A stretch of DNA of 64,000 bases from Propionivibrio limicola (GTDB lineage Bacteria; Pseudomonadota; Gammaproteobacteria; Burkholderiales; Rhodocyclaceae): contig NZ_SSSR01000009.1 of the NCBI RefSeq assembly GCF_009469695.1, forward strand, positions 1 to 64,000, given 5' to 3'. The translations under genes were made by a program, and so were the position numbers. The notes beneath the pieces were generated by a model. The model saw only the letters and a program-made list of their open reading frames with translations. It was not told where the DNA came from and ran no database searches. This document shows, piece after piece, positions 44,071 through 52,580 of this stretch (its first letter is position 1; each line of letters starts with the position of its first letter).

Positions 44071-45453
44071 ATGCATATTCACATTCTTGGCATCTGCGGC
44101 ACGTTCATGGGCGGCATTGCGCAGTTGGCGCGGGCGGCCGGGCATCGCGTCACCGGCTGCGATACGGGTGTCTATCCGCCGATGAGCACGCAGCTCGAAG
44201 CGGCCGGGATCGAGCTGATCGAAGGTTACGGTACCGAACAACTGGCGCTCAATCCCGATTGCTTCGTAGTCGGCAATGCCATTTCGCGCGGCAATCTGCT
44301 GCTGGAGGAAATTCTCGACCGTGGCCTGCCCTATGTTTCCGGCCCGCAATGGCTGGCCGACAACGTGCTGCAGGGGCGCTGGGTGCTGGCGGTGGCCGGG
44401 ACGCACGGCAAGACGACGACCTCGTCGATGCTGGCCTGGATTCTCGAAGACGCTGGCCTGAGCCCGGGTTTTCTGATCGGCGGGGTGCCGATGAACTTCG
44501 GTGTTTCGGCCCGATTGTCGGGGAAAAGTGAAGATTCTCCGTTCTTCGTGATCGAAGCGGACGAATACGATACGGCGTTCTGCGACAAGCGCTCGAAGTT
44601 CATTCACTACCGGCCCCGGACTGCCGTCCTCAATAACCTCGAATTCGATCATGCGGATATCTTCGCCGATCTGGCGGCGATCGAAACGCAGTTCCACCAT
44701 CTCGTGCGCACTCTGCCGCGCAACGGGCTGGTCGTCAGCAATGCCGGCGAGGCAAGTCTCGACCGGGTGCTGACACGCGGTTGCTGGACGCCGGTTGAAC
44801 GCTTCAACGACGCGGGTGGCTGGCATGCGCTGGGTGACGATGCCGACGGCTCGTTCCGCCTGATGCGCGGGCAGGAAGAGGTCGGGCGCACGCAGTGGTC
44901 GTTGACCGGTGATCACAACCGGGCCAACGCGGTGGCCGCGCTGCTCGCCGCCCGCCATGTCGGCGTGCCGTTCGATCAAGGACTGGCGGCGTTGTCATGC
45001 TTTGAAAACGTCAAGCGGCGGATGGAACTGCGCGGCGTCGAGCGTGGCGTCAGCGTTTACGACGATTTCGCCCACCACCCGACGGCGATTGCGACAACGA
45101 TCGCCGGCCTCAAGCGCAAGATCGCTGCCGGGCAGGCCGGTGCGGCGGCGCCGCGCATCCTCGCCGTCCTTGAACCGCGCTCGAACACGATGAAGCTCGG
45201 CGTGATGAAGGCGCAGCTGCCGGCGAGTCTGGCCGAGGCCGACCTCGTGTTCTGTTTCGGCGCCAATCTCGGCTGGGATGCTGCCGGGGCGCTGGCGCCG
45301 ATGGGCGGCAAGGCGCACGTCAGCGACGATCTCGATGCGCTGGTGGCTCGCGTCGTCGCGGCGGCACGTCCCGGCGATCACATTCTGGTCATGAGCAACG
45401 GCGGCTTCGGCGGCATTCACGGCAAGCTGCTGGCGGCGCTGGCCATTCTCTGA
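44071..45453 (+). CDS. mpl: UDP-MurNAc:tripeptide ligase (murein recycling), 460 aa
   Basis: This Mur-ligase joins recycled L-Ala-gamma-D-Glu-mDAP to UDP-MurNAc. It opens with MHIHILGICGTFMGGIAQLA, has the P-loop AVAGTHGKTTTSSML, the central EADEYDTAFCDKRSKF motif that is characteristic of Mpl rather than MurC, and YDDFAHHPTAIATT. The ATG at 44071 gives the canonical start; the frame opens 19 codons earlier. A good terminator follows. Confidence 0.94.
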   Translation: MHIHILGICGTFMGGIAQLARAAGHRVTGCDTGVYPPMSTQLEAAGIELIEGYGTEQLALNPDCFVVGNAISRGNLLLEEILDRGLPYVSGPQWLADNVLQGRWVLAVAGTHGKTTTSSMLAWILEDAGLSPGFLIGGVPMNFGVSARLSGKSEDSPFFVIEADEYDTAFCDKRSKFIHYRPRTAVLNNLEFDHADIFADLAAIETQFHHLVRTLPRNGLVVSNAGEASLDRVLTRGCWTPVERFNDAGGWHALGDDADGSFRLMRGQEEVGRTQWSLTGDHNRANAVAALLAARHVGVPFDQGLAALSCFENVKRRMELRGVERGVSVYDDFAHHPTAIATTIAGLKRKIAAGQAGAAAPRILAVLEPRSNTMKLGVMKAQLPASLAEADLVFCFGANLGWDAAGALAPMGGKAHVSDDLDALVARVVAAARPGDHILVMSNGGFGGIHGKLLAALAIL

Positions 45454-45490
45454 CGCCCGATTGGCCGGTGCCGGTCGCCGGAAAACGAAG

Positions 45491-45524
45491 CGGCCAGCCC
45501 CTGCGAGGGGACTGGCCGTTTTTT
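45491..45524 (+). terminator. Rho-independent terminator after mpl
   Basis: CGGCCAG and CCCCT pair with AGGGG and CTGGCCG around a GCG loop (one bulged A), followed by six T residues. It lies 38 bases after the mpl stop. Confidence 0.85.
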
Positions 45525-45539
45525 GCTTAAAGCGCGGAA

Positions 45540-46016
45540 TCAGAGGCCGAGCAGACGCGCGTGCACCTTGATCACAACCTTGCGGAACGGCGTCGTGTCC
45601 TTGGTCGCAACGCAGGGGCGGTGCAGTTCTCCGGGCAGGAAGACGATGTAGCTGCCGGGCGCCACGTCGAGGAAGAATTCGTTGGCGGGCGTGGCGTAGA
45701 AGCCGAGGTCGCGTTCTTCGAATTCCTCGGTGACGGCGGCGATGCCGGGTTGCGGCAGGGAAAAGCCGAAACGCTCGGTCGTGCTGACCGGTATCTGGAT
45801 GTCGGCGTAGCTGCGGTGCACTTCCGGGTGGCAGTCCTCGACGGCGCGCGGCGTGGCGTCCTCGATGATGTAGAACAGCTCCTCTCCCTCGATCGGGTAG
45901 CGGCCGGGAGTCAGGGTGGCGGCATCGATTTTCTGCACGGTCTCGATGGCGCGGCGGATAACCTCGGGAAGGACGCCGCCCTGGCGGCTAACGTCGGCGA
46001 TGTGGCCAAGAATCAT
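45540..46016 (-). CDS. YhcH/YjgK/YiaL-family protein, 158 aa
   Basis: This is a small cupin-like beta-barrel protein (DUF386). Markers are RYPIEGEELFYIIEDATPR, the HRSYADIQIPV metal-site region, and PGELHRPCVATKDTTPFRK with further His residues. Members take part in sugar or sialic-acid catabolism or biofilm anomerase roles, but the substrate is not predictable here. The ATG at 46016 gives the family opening MILGHI; the frame is open further upstream without homology. Confidence 0.85.
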   Translation of the reverse strand: MILGHIADVSRQGGVLPEVIRRAIETVQKIDAATLTPGRYPIEGEELFYIIEDATPRAVEDCHPEVHRSYADIQIPVSTTERFGFSLPQPGIAAVTEEFEERDLGFYATPANEFFLDVAPGSYIVFLPGELHRPCVATKDTTPFRKVVIKVHARLLGL

Positions 46017-46047
46017 GTCTGTGTTCCTTAGAGTGAGGATCGATCGA

Positions 46048-46953
46048 TTATTGCGCAGCCTGCTCGTTCCGGGTGAACCAGTCTGCAAGAAAACGCGCCA
46101 TCGCCTGTATTTTGGCCGAGAGGTGGCGGCGCGTCGGATAGACGACATGGATCGGCAGGCGGCGCATCGGCCAGTCGGCCAAGAGTCGCTGCAAGCGGCC
46201 GTTATCGATCAGCGGTTGCAGAATGAAGCAGGGTCCGAGCACGATGCCGCCGCCGGCTGCGGCCATTTCGGCGAGCAGCATGCCGTTGTTGGCGTTGACC
46301 GGGCCGCCGATCCGCACGCTCACTGGATTTCCTTCGCTGTCCCCGAACTGCCACTGGTTGCCGGTCGCCGAATATGCATAAGTAAAGCAGGCGTGGCGGG
46401 CGAGTTCATCCGGGCGGTTCGGCGTCCCCGCGCGTGCCAGATAATCCGGTGCGGCGGCGATCAGCAGCGTGGTTTCGCCGATATGCCGCGCCACGAGGTT
46501 ATCGCTGCCGACCTTGCCGACGCGGATGGCCAGATCGAGCCCCTCCTCGGCAAAGTCAGCGATGTTGTCCGAGAGCACGATGTCGAGCGTGATGTCCGGA
46601 TAGGCGAGGGAGAACGCGGCGAACGCCGGCGCAAGCCTTGACGTGGCCAGCGCGATCGGTGCCGTCAGGCGCAGGCGGCCGCGCGGGTGGTGTGCTTCGC
46701 CGGACACGCTGGCCTCGGCCTCTTCGAGGTCGGCGAGCAGTTGCGTGCAGCGCTCGAAATAGGCGAAGCCCTCGTTGGTCGGGCTCATCCGGCGGGTCGT
46801 CCGGTTGATCAGGCGTACGTTCAAATGCCCTTCGAGCTGCGCGACGTGGCGCGATACCGCTGTCGTCGACAGTCCCATCTGTTCGGCCGCGGCGGCGAAG
46901 CTGCCGGCCTCGATGACGGTACAGAAAACGCGCATGGCCTCGAACTTGTCCAT
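46048..46953 (-). CDS. LysR-family regulator, 301 aa
   Basis: The N-terminal winged HTH (EAGSFAAAAEQMGLSTTAVS RHVAQLE, residues 16-42) and the periplasmic-binding-protein-like effector domain (about 90-295) are intact and of standard length. It is divergent from the DoxX/GST/DODA set across 132 bases that contain a T-N11-A type inverted repeat, so it is probably their activator. The inducer is unknown; an aromatic or electrophilic compound would fit the target genes. Confidence 0.9.
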   Translation of the reverse strand: MDKFEAMRVFCTVIEAGSFAAAAEQMGLSTTAVSRHVAQLEGHLNVRLINRTTRRMSPTNEGFAYFERCTQLLADLEEAEASVSGEAHHPRGRLRLTAPIALATSRLAPAFAAFSLAYPDITLDIVLSDNIADFAEEGLDLAIRVGKVGSDNLVARHIGETTLLIAAAPDYLARAGTPNRPDELARHACFTYAYSATGNQWQFGDSEGNPVSVRIGGPVNANNGMLLAEMAAAGGGIVLGPCFILQPLIDNGRLQRLLADWPMRRLPIHVVYPTRRHLSAKIQAMARFLADWFTRNEQAAQ

Positions 46954-46974
46954 TTGATTGTCCCGATTAGCGCA

Positions 46975-46992
46975 ATAGAGATTTAATTCTAT
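46975..46992. promoter_or_regulatory. Candidate LysR-type operator
   Basis: ATAGA and TCTAT flank an A/T-rich centre (ATAGAGATTTAATTCTAT), fitting the T-N11-A inverted-repeat rule for LysR-type sites. It lies 22 bases upstream of the lysR start, in the region divergent from doxX. Confidence 0.5.
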
Positions 46993-47085
46993 CCGTGTTT
47001 ATCCCGAAATGAGCGTTGTCTATAGTTCGTCCAACGCCAGCGCAAATGCAGGCGCCCGATTTGAAACTTACCAAAGGAGTCTGCC

Positions 47086-47544
47086 ATGACCACTCTTGCC
47101 GCCAACGCCGGAACGCCGATCGCCACCTCCGCTCCCGCTTCCGTTTCAACCCCTTCCGACTATGGCATTGCCCTGCTGCGCCTGGCCTTGGGCTTGATGT
47201 TCCTGTCGCACGGAGCGCTCAAGATTTTCGTCTTCACGTTGCCGGGTACGGCCGGATTCTTCGCCTCGGTCGGCTTCCCCGGATTTTTCGCTTACATCGT
47301 CGCGCCTGCCGAATTTCTTGCCGGGATCGCCCTGCTCGTCGGCTTTCAGACGCGACTCATCGCGGCGCTGACGATACCGATCCTGATCGGCGCGGCTTCC
47401 GTGCATTTCGGCAATGGCTGGGTGTTCAGCGCACCCAAGGGCGGCTGGGAATATCCGGTCTATCTGATCGTTCTGGCGATTGCCCAGGTTTTGCTCGGCA
47501 GCGGTGCGTTCTCGATCGATCGTGCCCGGTCCAAGTCTGCTTGA
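47086..47544 (+). CDS. DoxX-family membrane protein, 152 aa
   Basis: Four membrane helices of the DoxX type (for example LRLALGLMFLSHGALKIFVF, then PAEFLAGIALLVGFQTRLIA) follow a flexible N-terminal tail of about 22 residues rich in Ala/Ser/Pro. DoxX proteins are linked to redox homeostasis, but their chemistry is poorly defined. It is the first gene of the set divergent from lysR and is followed by a GST gene. Confidence 0.85.
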   Translation: MTTLAANAGTPIATSAPASVSTPSDYGIALLRLALGLMFLSHGALKIFVFTLPGTAGFFASVGFPGFFAYIVAPAEFLAGIALLVGFQTRLIAALTIPILIGAASVHFGNGWVFSAPKGGWEYPVYLIVLAIAQVLLGSGAFSIDRARSKSA

Positions 47545-47614
47545 ATTGTTGTGCCCACCGGCCGGGCAGAATCGATGCCCGGCCGCATCGAAAAACTTCC
47601 ATCAGGAGAACTTC

Positions 47615-48226
47615 ATGAAACTCTATTTCGCCCCCGGAACCTGCTCGTTTTCGCCGCATCTTGCCCTGCGCGAAGCGGGCATCGACTTCGAGCTGGTCAA
47701 GGTCGACCATCGCAAGCATGTGCTCGCCGCTGACGGTGCGGACTATCTGCAAATCAATCCGAAAGGGTATGTGCCAACGCTTGAACTCGACGACGGGCGC
47801 CGCCTGACCGAAGGCCCGGCCATCGTCCAGTACATCGCCGACCTCAAGCCGGAAAGCGGGCTCGCACCGCAGGCCGGCACGTTCGAACGCTACAAGCTGC
47901 AGGAATGGCTCGGCTACATCAGTTCCGAGATTCACAAGGGTTTCGGGCCGCTGTTCAAACCGAATACGCCGGAAGAGTTCAAGGCGATTGCCAAAGAGAA
48001 CCTGATCGCGCGTATCGCCTATGTCGCCGAGCATCTGGCCGGCCACGATTACCTGCTGGGCAATCAGTTTACGGTCGCCGATGGCTATCTGTTCACCGTC
48101 CTTAACTGGTGCCAGTACGTCGGTATCGACCTCGGCCAATGGCCGTCACTTGTGGCCTTCCAGGCGCGTGTCGGCAGCCGTCCGAGCGTCAAGGCCGCGC
48201 AGGCGGCGGAAGCGGCCAAGGCCTGA
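47615..48226 (+). CDS. Glutathione S-transferase, beta class-like, 203 aa
   Basis: The thioredoxin-like N-terminal domain starts MKLYFAPGTCSFSPHLALRE, where the Cys of GTCS is the beta-class catalytic cysteine; PKGYVPTLELDDG supplies the cis-Pro, and the helical C-terminal domain runs to the end. It conjugates glutathione to electrophiles or reduces mixed disulfides. The ATG at 47615 follows a CAGGAGA site. It is co-directional with doxX and the dioxygenase gene. Confidence 0.92.
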   Translation: MKLYFAPGTCSFSPHLALREAGIDFELVKVDHRKHVLAADGADYLQINPKGYVPTLELDDGRRLTEGPAIVQYIADLKPESGLAPQAGTFERYKLQEWLGYISSEIHKGFGPLFKPNTPEEFKAIAKENLIARIAYVAEHLAGHDYLLGNQFTVADGYLFTVLNWCQYVGIDLGQWPSLVAFQARVGSRPSVKAAQAAEAAKA

Positions 48227-48256
48227 TCGTTCGGCCGTAAATCAAGAGGAGTCACC

Positions 48257-49057
48257 ATGTCCGCCAGTCTGCAAAAGCAGCCCATCCTTTTTCTCTCGCA
48301 CGGATCGCCAATGACGGCGCTCGGCGGCGACGAGCTCAATGAAACATGGGCGCGGCTGGCCGGAAGGCTGGCCAGGCCGACGGCGATTCTGGTCGTTTCC
48401 GCCCACTGGACGACGCGGCTGCCGATCGTCACCGGCAGCGCCAAGCCGGAAACGATCCACGATTTTGGCGGCTTCCCGGCCGAACTTTACGCCCTCCAGT
48501 ATCCGGCGCCCGGCGATCCGGCGTTGGCGCAACGCATCAAGCAGCGCTTGACCGAAGCGGGGATCGCCACCGGTATCGATGCCCAGCGGGGCCTCGATCA
48601 CGGCGCGTGGGTGCCGCTGCGCAGCTTGTTTCCGGCCGCCGATATCCCCGTTCTGCAACTTTCCGTGCAGCCCGAGCGCTGCGCCCGCCACCACTACGCG
48701 GTCGGTGCAGCACTGGCCTCATTCGCCAGCGAGAACATCCTGATCGTCGCCACCGGCCACCTGACGCACAATCTGATGGATTACATGCGTGGCCTCGGGC
48801 AGCCTTCGACGGCTTCGCGGGCTTTTCGCGACTGGGTGCATGCGCGGCTGATGCGCAACGAGGCCGAATCGCTGTTCGACTGGGAGCAGGAAGCGCCCGG
48901 CGCGAAAGCGGCGCATCCGACGCCGGAACATTTTCTGCCGCTTTTCGTGGCGCTCGGCGCGGCCGGGGCGGAACACGCGACCGAATGGCTCGGCGGCGGC
49001 TGGGTCGGGGAAACGCTGGCGGCGGACAATTATCTGTTCATACCGCGCGGCGTTTGA
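48257..49057 (+). CDS. ygiD: DODA-type extradiol dioxygenase (YgiD-like), 266 aa
   Basis: This class III ring-opening dioxygenase resembles E. coli YgiD, which cleaves L-DOPA at the 4,5 position. Metal ligands are visible in FLSHGSPM, the VVSAHWTTR region, LDHGAWVPLR and HPTPEHFLPLF. A good AGAGGAG site precedes the ATG at 48257. With a GST and a DoxX protein in the same transcript and LysR control, a role in handling catechol-type aromatics or their quinones is plausible but inferred. Confidence 0.9.
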   Translation: MSASLQKQPILFLSHGSPMTALGGDELNETWARLAGRLARPTAILVVSAHWTTRLPIVTGSAKPETIHDFGGFPAELYALQYPAPGDPALAQRIKQRLTEAGIATGIDAQRGLDHGAWVPLRSLFPAADIPVLQLSVQPERCARHHYAVGAALASFASENILIVATGHLTHNLMDYMRGLGQPSTASRAFRDWVHARLMRNEAESLFDWEQEAPGAKAAHPTPEHFLPLFVALGAAGAEHATEWLGGGWVGETLAADNYLFIPRGV

Positions 49058-49210
49058 CGGTTGTTGACCGCCGATTACAGGGCGTTACGAAAATGCCCAA
49101 GTCGGACGACAGACCAGTCGGTGGTCTATGGATAGACTGCAATTGTTGCTTCAGCGTCCCCCGCTGACAAATGTTTGACCCTCCCTGACCTATCACACGA
49201 TAGGATCTTT

Positions 49211-49242
49211 ATCCCGGACCCGAAACGGCCCGGGATTTTTTT
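49211..49242 (+). terminator. Rho-independent terminator
   Basis: ATCCCGG pairs with CCGGGAT over a 12-base loop and is followed by seven T residues (49236-49242). It closes the DoxX/GST/dioxygenase transcript about 150 bases after its last stop; no other gene is seen in 49058-49267. Confidence 0.75.
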
Positions 49243-49267
49243 GCCCGCAAATTGCGCGCCTGTTGTT

Positions 49268-50464
49268 TCAGAGGGCCGATGGCCGTTTCCTCACTTCCGC
49301 CAGATAAACGGCGAGAAAGACGACGAGCGCGCCCGTCGAATAGAGGTACATGGCGGAATAGCTCGACAACTTGGCCAGATGGCCGAGGCTGATCGCCCCG
49401 ACAATGTAGCCGAGGTCGATGGCCGACATGAACAGGCCGTTGGCGGCCGCCTTGCGATTGGGCGGACAGCGATTGACGGCCCACGTCTGCAGCGATGGAT
49501 GCACGGCGCCGTAACCCAGCCCGTACAGCAACGAGGCGGCGACCAACATCGACGTTGACGCGCTCAGCGACAACACCGCCAAGCCGAGCATCATCGCCAG
49601 GCACCCCGGCACAATGATGACAAGGTGGCCCTTGCGGTCGAACAGCCGGCCGATGGCTGGCCGCGTGAGCAGGATCATCAGCGTGTAACCGATGAAAAAT
49701 ACCCACAGGTTGTCGATCTGCCGCTCGCGCCCGAACAGAACCAGATAGACCATGACGCCGCACAACGGCACCGAGTTGATGAAGCAGAGCAGCGATGGAA
49801 CGACGGCGCCGGGCTCGAAAACGTTGCGTAGCGAAATTTCGTGCCGGACGGGTTGTGCGGCGGGCAAGGTCGACAGGCCGCGCCGGAGCAGGGCGAGCGC
49901 CGACAGCGTGAACAGCGCCGAGGTCGTCAGCAGCACATCGAAGGAAAACGTTTCCATCAGCAGGATGGCGACCAGCGGTGTCAGCGACAGCGCCGTGATG
50001 ACGGTCAGCACGTAATAGCCCGAGCCTTCGCCGCGCCGGGCTTCCGGCACGATCTTGTAGACGGCCGTGGCAATGGCGGCGGTCGATAGTCCCCAGCCGA
50101 TGCCTTGCAGGCTGCGCAGGAGCAGGATGCCGTCGATCGGTAGCCAGATGAAGGCCAGCGTCGTCGCGGCAATGATCAGGATGCCGGCGCCGATCAGACG
50201 CCGTTCGCCGATGGCGTCGACGGCCGTGCCGGAAATCACGCGCGCGGCCAGCGATGTGATCGAAAACATGCCGATCACCAGACTGGCTTCGAAGTGGCTG
50301 CCGCCGACCAGTTTCACATGCGCGGGCAGCGTCGCCGGTAGCATGTAAAACCCGAAACACAAGAGCAGATTGACCGCGAGCAGCGCAACAAAGGCCGGCG
50401 TCCACAAGGCCGGTTGGTGAGGCGGGGTTGAAGGGGGCACGGGCGACTCCTGATGGTTGGGCAT
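49268..50464 (-). CDS. MFS transporter, 398 aa
   Basis: Twelve hydrophobic helices and the loop-2 type motif GTAVDAIGERRLIGAG, with RLFDRKGHLVIIV repeating it in the second half, place this in the major facilitator superfamily (drug/metabolite efflux subgroup). The cargo is unknown. It stands alone, convergent with the dioxygenase transcript. A Pro-rich N-terminal tail of about 20 residues precedes the first helix. Confidence 0.88.
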   Translation of the reverse strand: MPNHQESPVPPSTPPHQPALWTPAFVALLAVNLLLCFGFYMLPATLPAHVKLVGGSHFEASLVIGMFSITSLAARVISGTAVDAIGERRLIGAGILIIAATTLAFIWLPIDGILLLRSLQGIGWGLSTAAIATAVYKIVPEARRGEGSGYYVLTVITALSLTPLVAILLMETFSFDVLLTTSALFTLSALALLRRGLSTLPAAQPVRHEISLRNVFEPGAVVPSLLCFINSVPLCGVMVYLVLFGRERQIDNLWVFFIGYTLMILLTRPAIGRLFDRKGHLVIIVPGCLAMMLGLAVLSLSASTSMLVAASLLYGLGYGAVHPSLQTWAVNRCPPNRKAAANGLFMSAIDLGYIVGAISLGHLAKLSSYSAMYLYSTGALVVFLAVYLAEVRKRPSAL

Positions 50465-50550
50465 CGATATGTCGAATCGGTGTCACTATGCCCGATTTTG
50501 TTCTCAGGCAAGCGCGCGTGTCACGAAATCAGAGTTTCCGGAAATGAAAA

Positions 50551-50576
50551 TGCCGTTCAGTGTTGGCTGAACGGCA
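50551..50576 (-). terminator. Rho-independent terminator after rpoH
   Basis: TGCCGTTCAG and CTGAACGGCA form a perfect 10-bp stem with a six-base loop; on the minus strand it is followed by TTTTCATTT. It ends the rpoH transcript 24 bases after the stop. Confidence 0.8.
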
Positions 50577-50600
50577 CTCTTGAGCGGAGAGGCGCGACTG

Positions 50601-51458
50601 TCAGCTGGCGGCGAGCAGCGGCACCAGGCTGGTCTTCATCTTTTGCATCGCCTTGTTTTCGATCTGGCGGATGCGCTCGGCGGAAACGCCGAATTCTGCG
50701 GCCAACTCGTGCAACGTGGCCGGATCCTCGCTCAGCCAGCGCGCCTCGACGATGCGCCGGCTGCGGTCATCGAGGTTGGCCAGCGCGTTTTGCAGTCCTT
50801 CGCCCTGCAAATGGTCATGGGCGCGCGCTTCAAGAACGCGCGTCGGCTCGCTGCGGTTATCCTCCAGATACGAGATCGGCGCGAAGGCGTCTTCATCGTC
50901 GCTGTCGGCTTCAAGCGCCAGATCGTGGCCGTAAAGCCGCGTTTCCATCTCGACGACTTCTTCCGGCTTGACGCTCAGGCGGTGCGCGACATCGGCGACC
51001 TGCGCCGGGGAGAGCGTGTCGCTGCTAGCCTTCAGACTGCGCAGATTGAAGAACAACTTGCGCTGCGCCTTCGTCGTGGCGACCTTGACCATGCGCCAGT
51101 TGCGCAGCACGTATTCGTGGATCTCGGCCTTGATCCAGTGGATGGCGAACGAGACGAGGCGCACCCCCTGCTTTGGATCGAAGCGTTTGACGGCCTTCAT
51201 CAGGCCGATATTGCCTTCCTGGATCAGGTCGGCATGCGGCAGGCCGTAGCCGAGATACCCCCGGGCAATCGAGATCACCAAGCGCAGGTGTGACAACACC
51301 AGTTGGCGCGCAGCTTCCAGATCCTCTTCCTCGCGGAAACGCGTCGCCAGCTGAAACTCTTCCTCTTCAGTGAGGAGCGGAAACTGCTTTGCCGCGGTGA
51401 TATAGGCATCGATATTGCCTACCGCCGAGATCATCGGAAATGCCAAAGCCTGTGTCAT
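50601..51458 (-). CDS. rpoH: Heat-shock sigma factor sigma-32, 285 aa
   Basis: Sigma-32 directs RNA polymerase to heat-shock promoters. Region 2 (HLRLVISIARGYLGYGLPHA, DLIQEGNIGLMKAVKRFDP), the RpoH box (QRKLFFNLR) that contacts chaperones and proteases, and region 4 (RIVEARWLSEDPATLHELAA then FGVSAERIRQIENKAM) are all intact. A strong GGAGGTG site precedes the ATG. A perfect CIRCE element sits 50 bases upstream, implying HrcA repression of sigma-32 itself. Confidence 0.95.
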   Translation of the reverse strand: MTQALAFPMISAVGNIDAYITAAKQFPLLTEEEEFQLATRFREEEDLEAARQLVLSHLRLVISIARGYLGYGLPHADLIQEGNIGLMKAVKRFDPKQGVRLVSFAIHWIKAEIHEYVLRNWRMVKVATTKAQRKLFFNLRSLKASSDTLSPAQVADVAHRLSVKPEEVVEMETRLYGHDLALEADSDDEDAFAPISYLEDNRSEPTRVLEARAHDHLQGEGLQNALANLDDRSRRIVEARWLSEDPATLHELAAEFGVSAERIRQIENKAMQKMKTSLVPLLAAS

Positions 51459-51507
51459 CTGGATTTACACCTCCTTGTGGTTGAACAATCAAACTGCACC
51501 AAAAATT

Positions 51508-51534
51508 TTAGCACTCGCTGCTTTTGAGTGCTAA
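51508..51534. promoter_or_regulatory. CIRCE element (HrcA operator) upstream of rpoH
   Basis: TTAGCACTC - nine bases - GAGTGCTAA is an exact match to the CIRCE consensus bound by the HrcA repressor. It lies 50 bases upstream of the rpoH start codon, in the expected leader or promoter position; no chaperone gene is adjacent. Confidence 0.93.
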
Positions 51535-51680
51535 AAAATGGGGGAGTTTCTTGTAACAGAGTGTGTTCCAGGCAAGTAAAGTCGAATGTCGGTTTTCATT
51601 GAGTTTTGAACTTTTTGCATTTGGTTGTGAACTCCCGAACTCGTTCAAATGCCCTCCCGGCAGAGTCTGCGCGGGGGGAG

Positions 51681-51980
51681 TTAGAAGCCTTGCAGCAGAA
51701 AGTCTATTGCGGCAACGATTTCAGTACGGTGTTCTTCAATGCTGAAGATGTTTCCTCTGAGCGCCTTTACCGGCATGGCCGCCATGTACTGCGTTATCAT
51801 GGAATGCGCTTCCCCGTTCAATTCAAAAACCGGGTTAAGCGTATGCGCCGGCTTTGGGGCTATCGCAAGGGGGAGTAGTGGAACCACCATTCGAGTGTTC
51901 AGGTTGCCATGGATTTCTGCCTGTACATCCAGCAGGTAACCCTCTCCACTTGGATTCGGATAGACGTTGTATTTTGGCAT
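51681..51980 (-). CDS. ccdB: CcdB gyrase-poison toxin, 99 aa
   Basis: The sequence has the CcdB fold markers MPKYNVYPNPSGEGYLLDVQ, RMVVPLLPLA and the C-terminal helix AAIDFLLQGF. In F-plasmid CcdB the last three residues (Trp-Gly-Ile) contact GyrA; this protein ends Gln-Gly-Phe, a chromosomal variant whose potency cannot be judged. The start overlaps the ccdA stop by one base (TAATG). Size is normal. Confidence 0.9.
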   Translation of the reverse strand: MPKYNVYPNPSGEGYLLDVQAEIHGNLNTRMVVPLLPLAIAPKPAHTLNPVFELNGEAHSMITQYMAAMPVKALRGNIFSIEEHRTEIVAAIDFLLQGF

Positions 51981-52228
51981 TAGAACATCCTGTACTTTTC
52001 CAACGGCAATCCGTGTTTTTCAACGTAGGCGTTTGAGCTCTCAATCGCCTCCCAATTCTCTTGAAGCCAGAGTTCCGCTCGTTTCTCTGCCACAGCTTTT
52101 GCTACGCCGGCTTCAGCAGCTTGAGAAATGTTGATACGCAACTCCTTGGCATCAGCAAGAAGTGGCTCCGCCATTGAAACATTGGTGGCCTTTTTGGCTG
52201 CATTGGCGTATTGCTTTGTCATGGACAT
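51980..52228 (-). CDS. ccdA: CcdA antitoxin, 82 aa
   Basis: An N-terminal ribbon-helix-helix region (AKKATNVSMAEPLLADAKEL) and the toxin-binding C-terminal half (KRAELWLQENWEAIESSNAY, then VEKHGLPL) match CcdA. It neutralises CcdB and represses the operon with it. An AAAGGAG site precedes the ATG. The module sits alone between rpoH and an unknown gene, so it is chromosomal addiction or anti-addiction DNA, probably acquired. Confidence 0.88.
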   Translation of the reverse strand: MSMTKQYANAAKKATNVSMAEPLLADAKELRINISQAAEAGVAKAVAEKRAELWLQENWEAIESSNAYVEKHGLPLEKYRMF

Positions 52229-52580
52229 GATTGGCTCCTTTGCCGAATTCTAGGGTACAGCATGTCATGGATGTTCATTGTTTTCAACATTTCAAATGCG
52301 CATTGATGGCAACATGCTGGCCTCCATTCTGCTCCGCGACTGGTGCGGCGTTGTTGCATAAATCAGCACAGGGGCGAGTTTCCCCAAACCCCATAGGGGG
52401 TTATGTCATTCAGATGGAATTGGGCGTGCCTCATGATTCCTTCTAAGGCAATACGGAAGCGTTTGTCGCAAATTTATGTATGGTGCGTTTGGCTATGGGC
52501 TTTTCTCGTTCTGAAAGCACAGAGGTCGCTTTGCGTTTTCGACTTTACTGTTCAGAACACGGATTGTTGTTCCAAACGGC
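52229..52580. other. Intergenic region right of ccdAB
   Basis: I see no convincing gene in these 352 bases. They look lower in GC than the flanks and contain GCGTTGTTGCATAAATCAG near 52350, a word that resembles the ends of some IS5-type elements; no transposase remains. The ccdAB promoter must lie at the left end. Confidence 0.45.

Noticed and set aside
52340-52370. Possible IS5-type terminus (GCGTTGTTGCATAAATCAG)
   Set aside because: No transposase, no matching inverted partner and no target duplication could be found nearby; kept only as a note.
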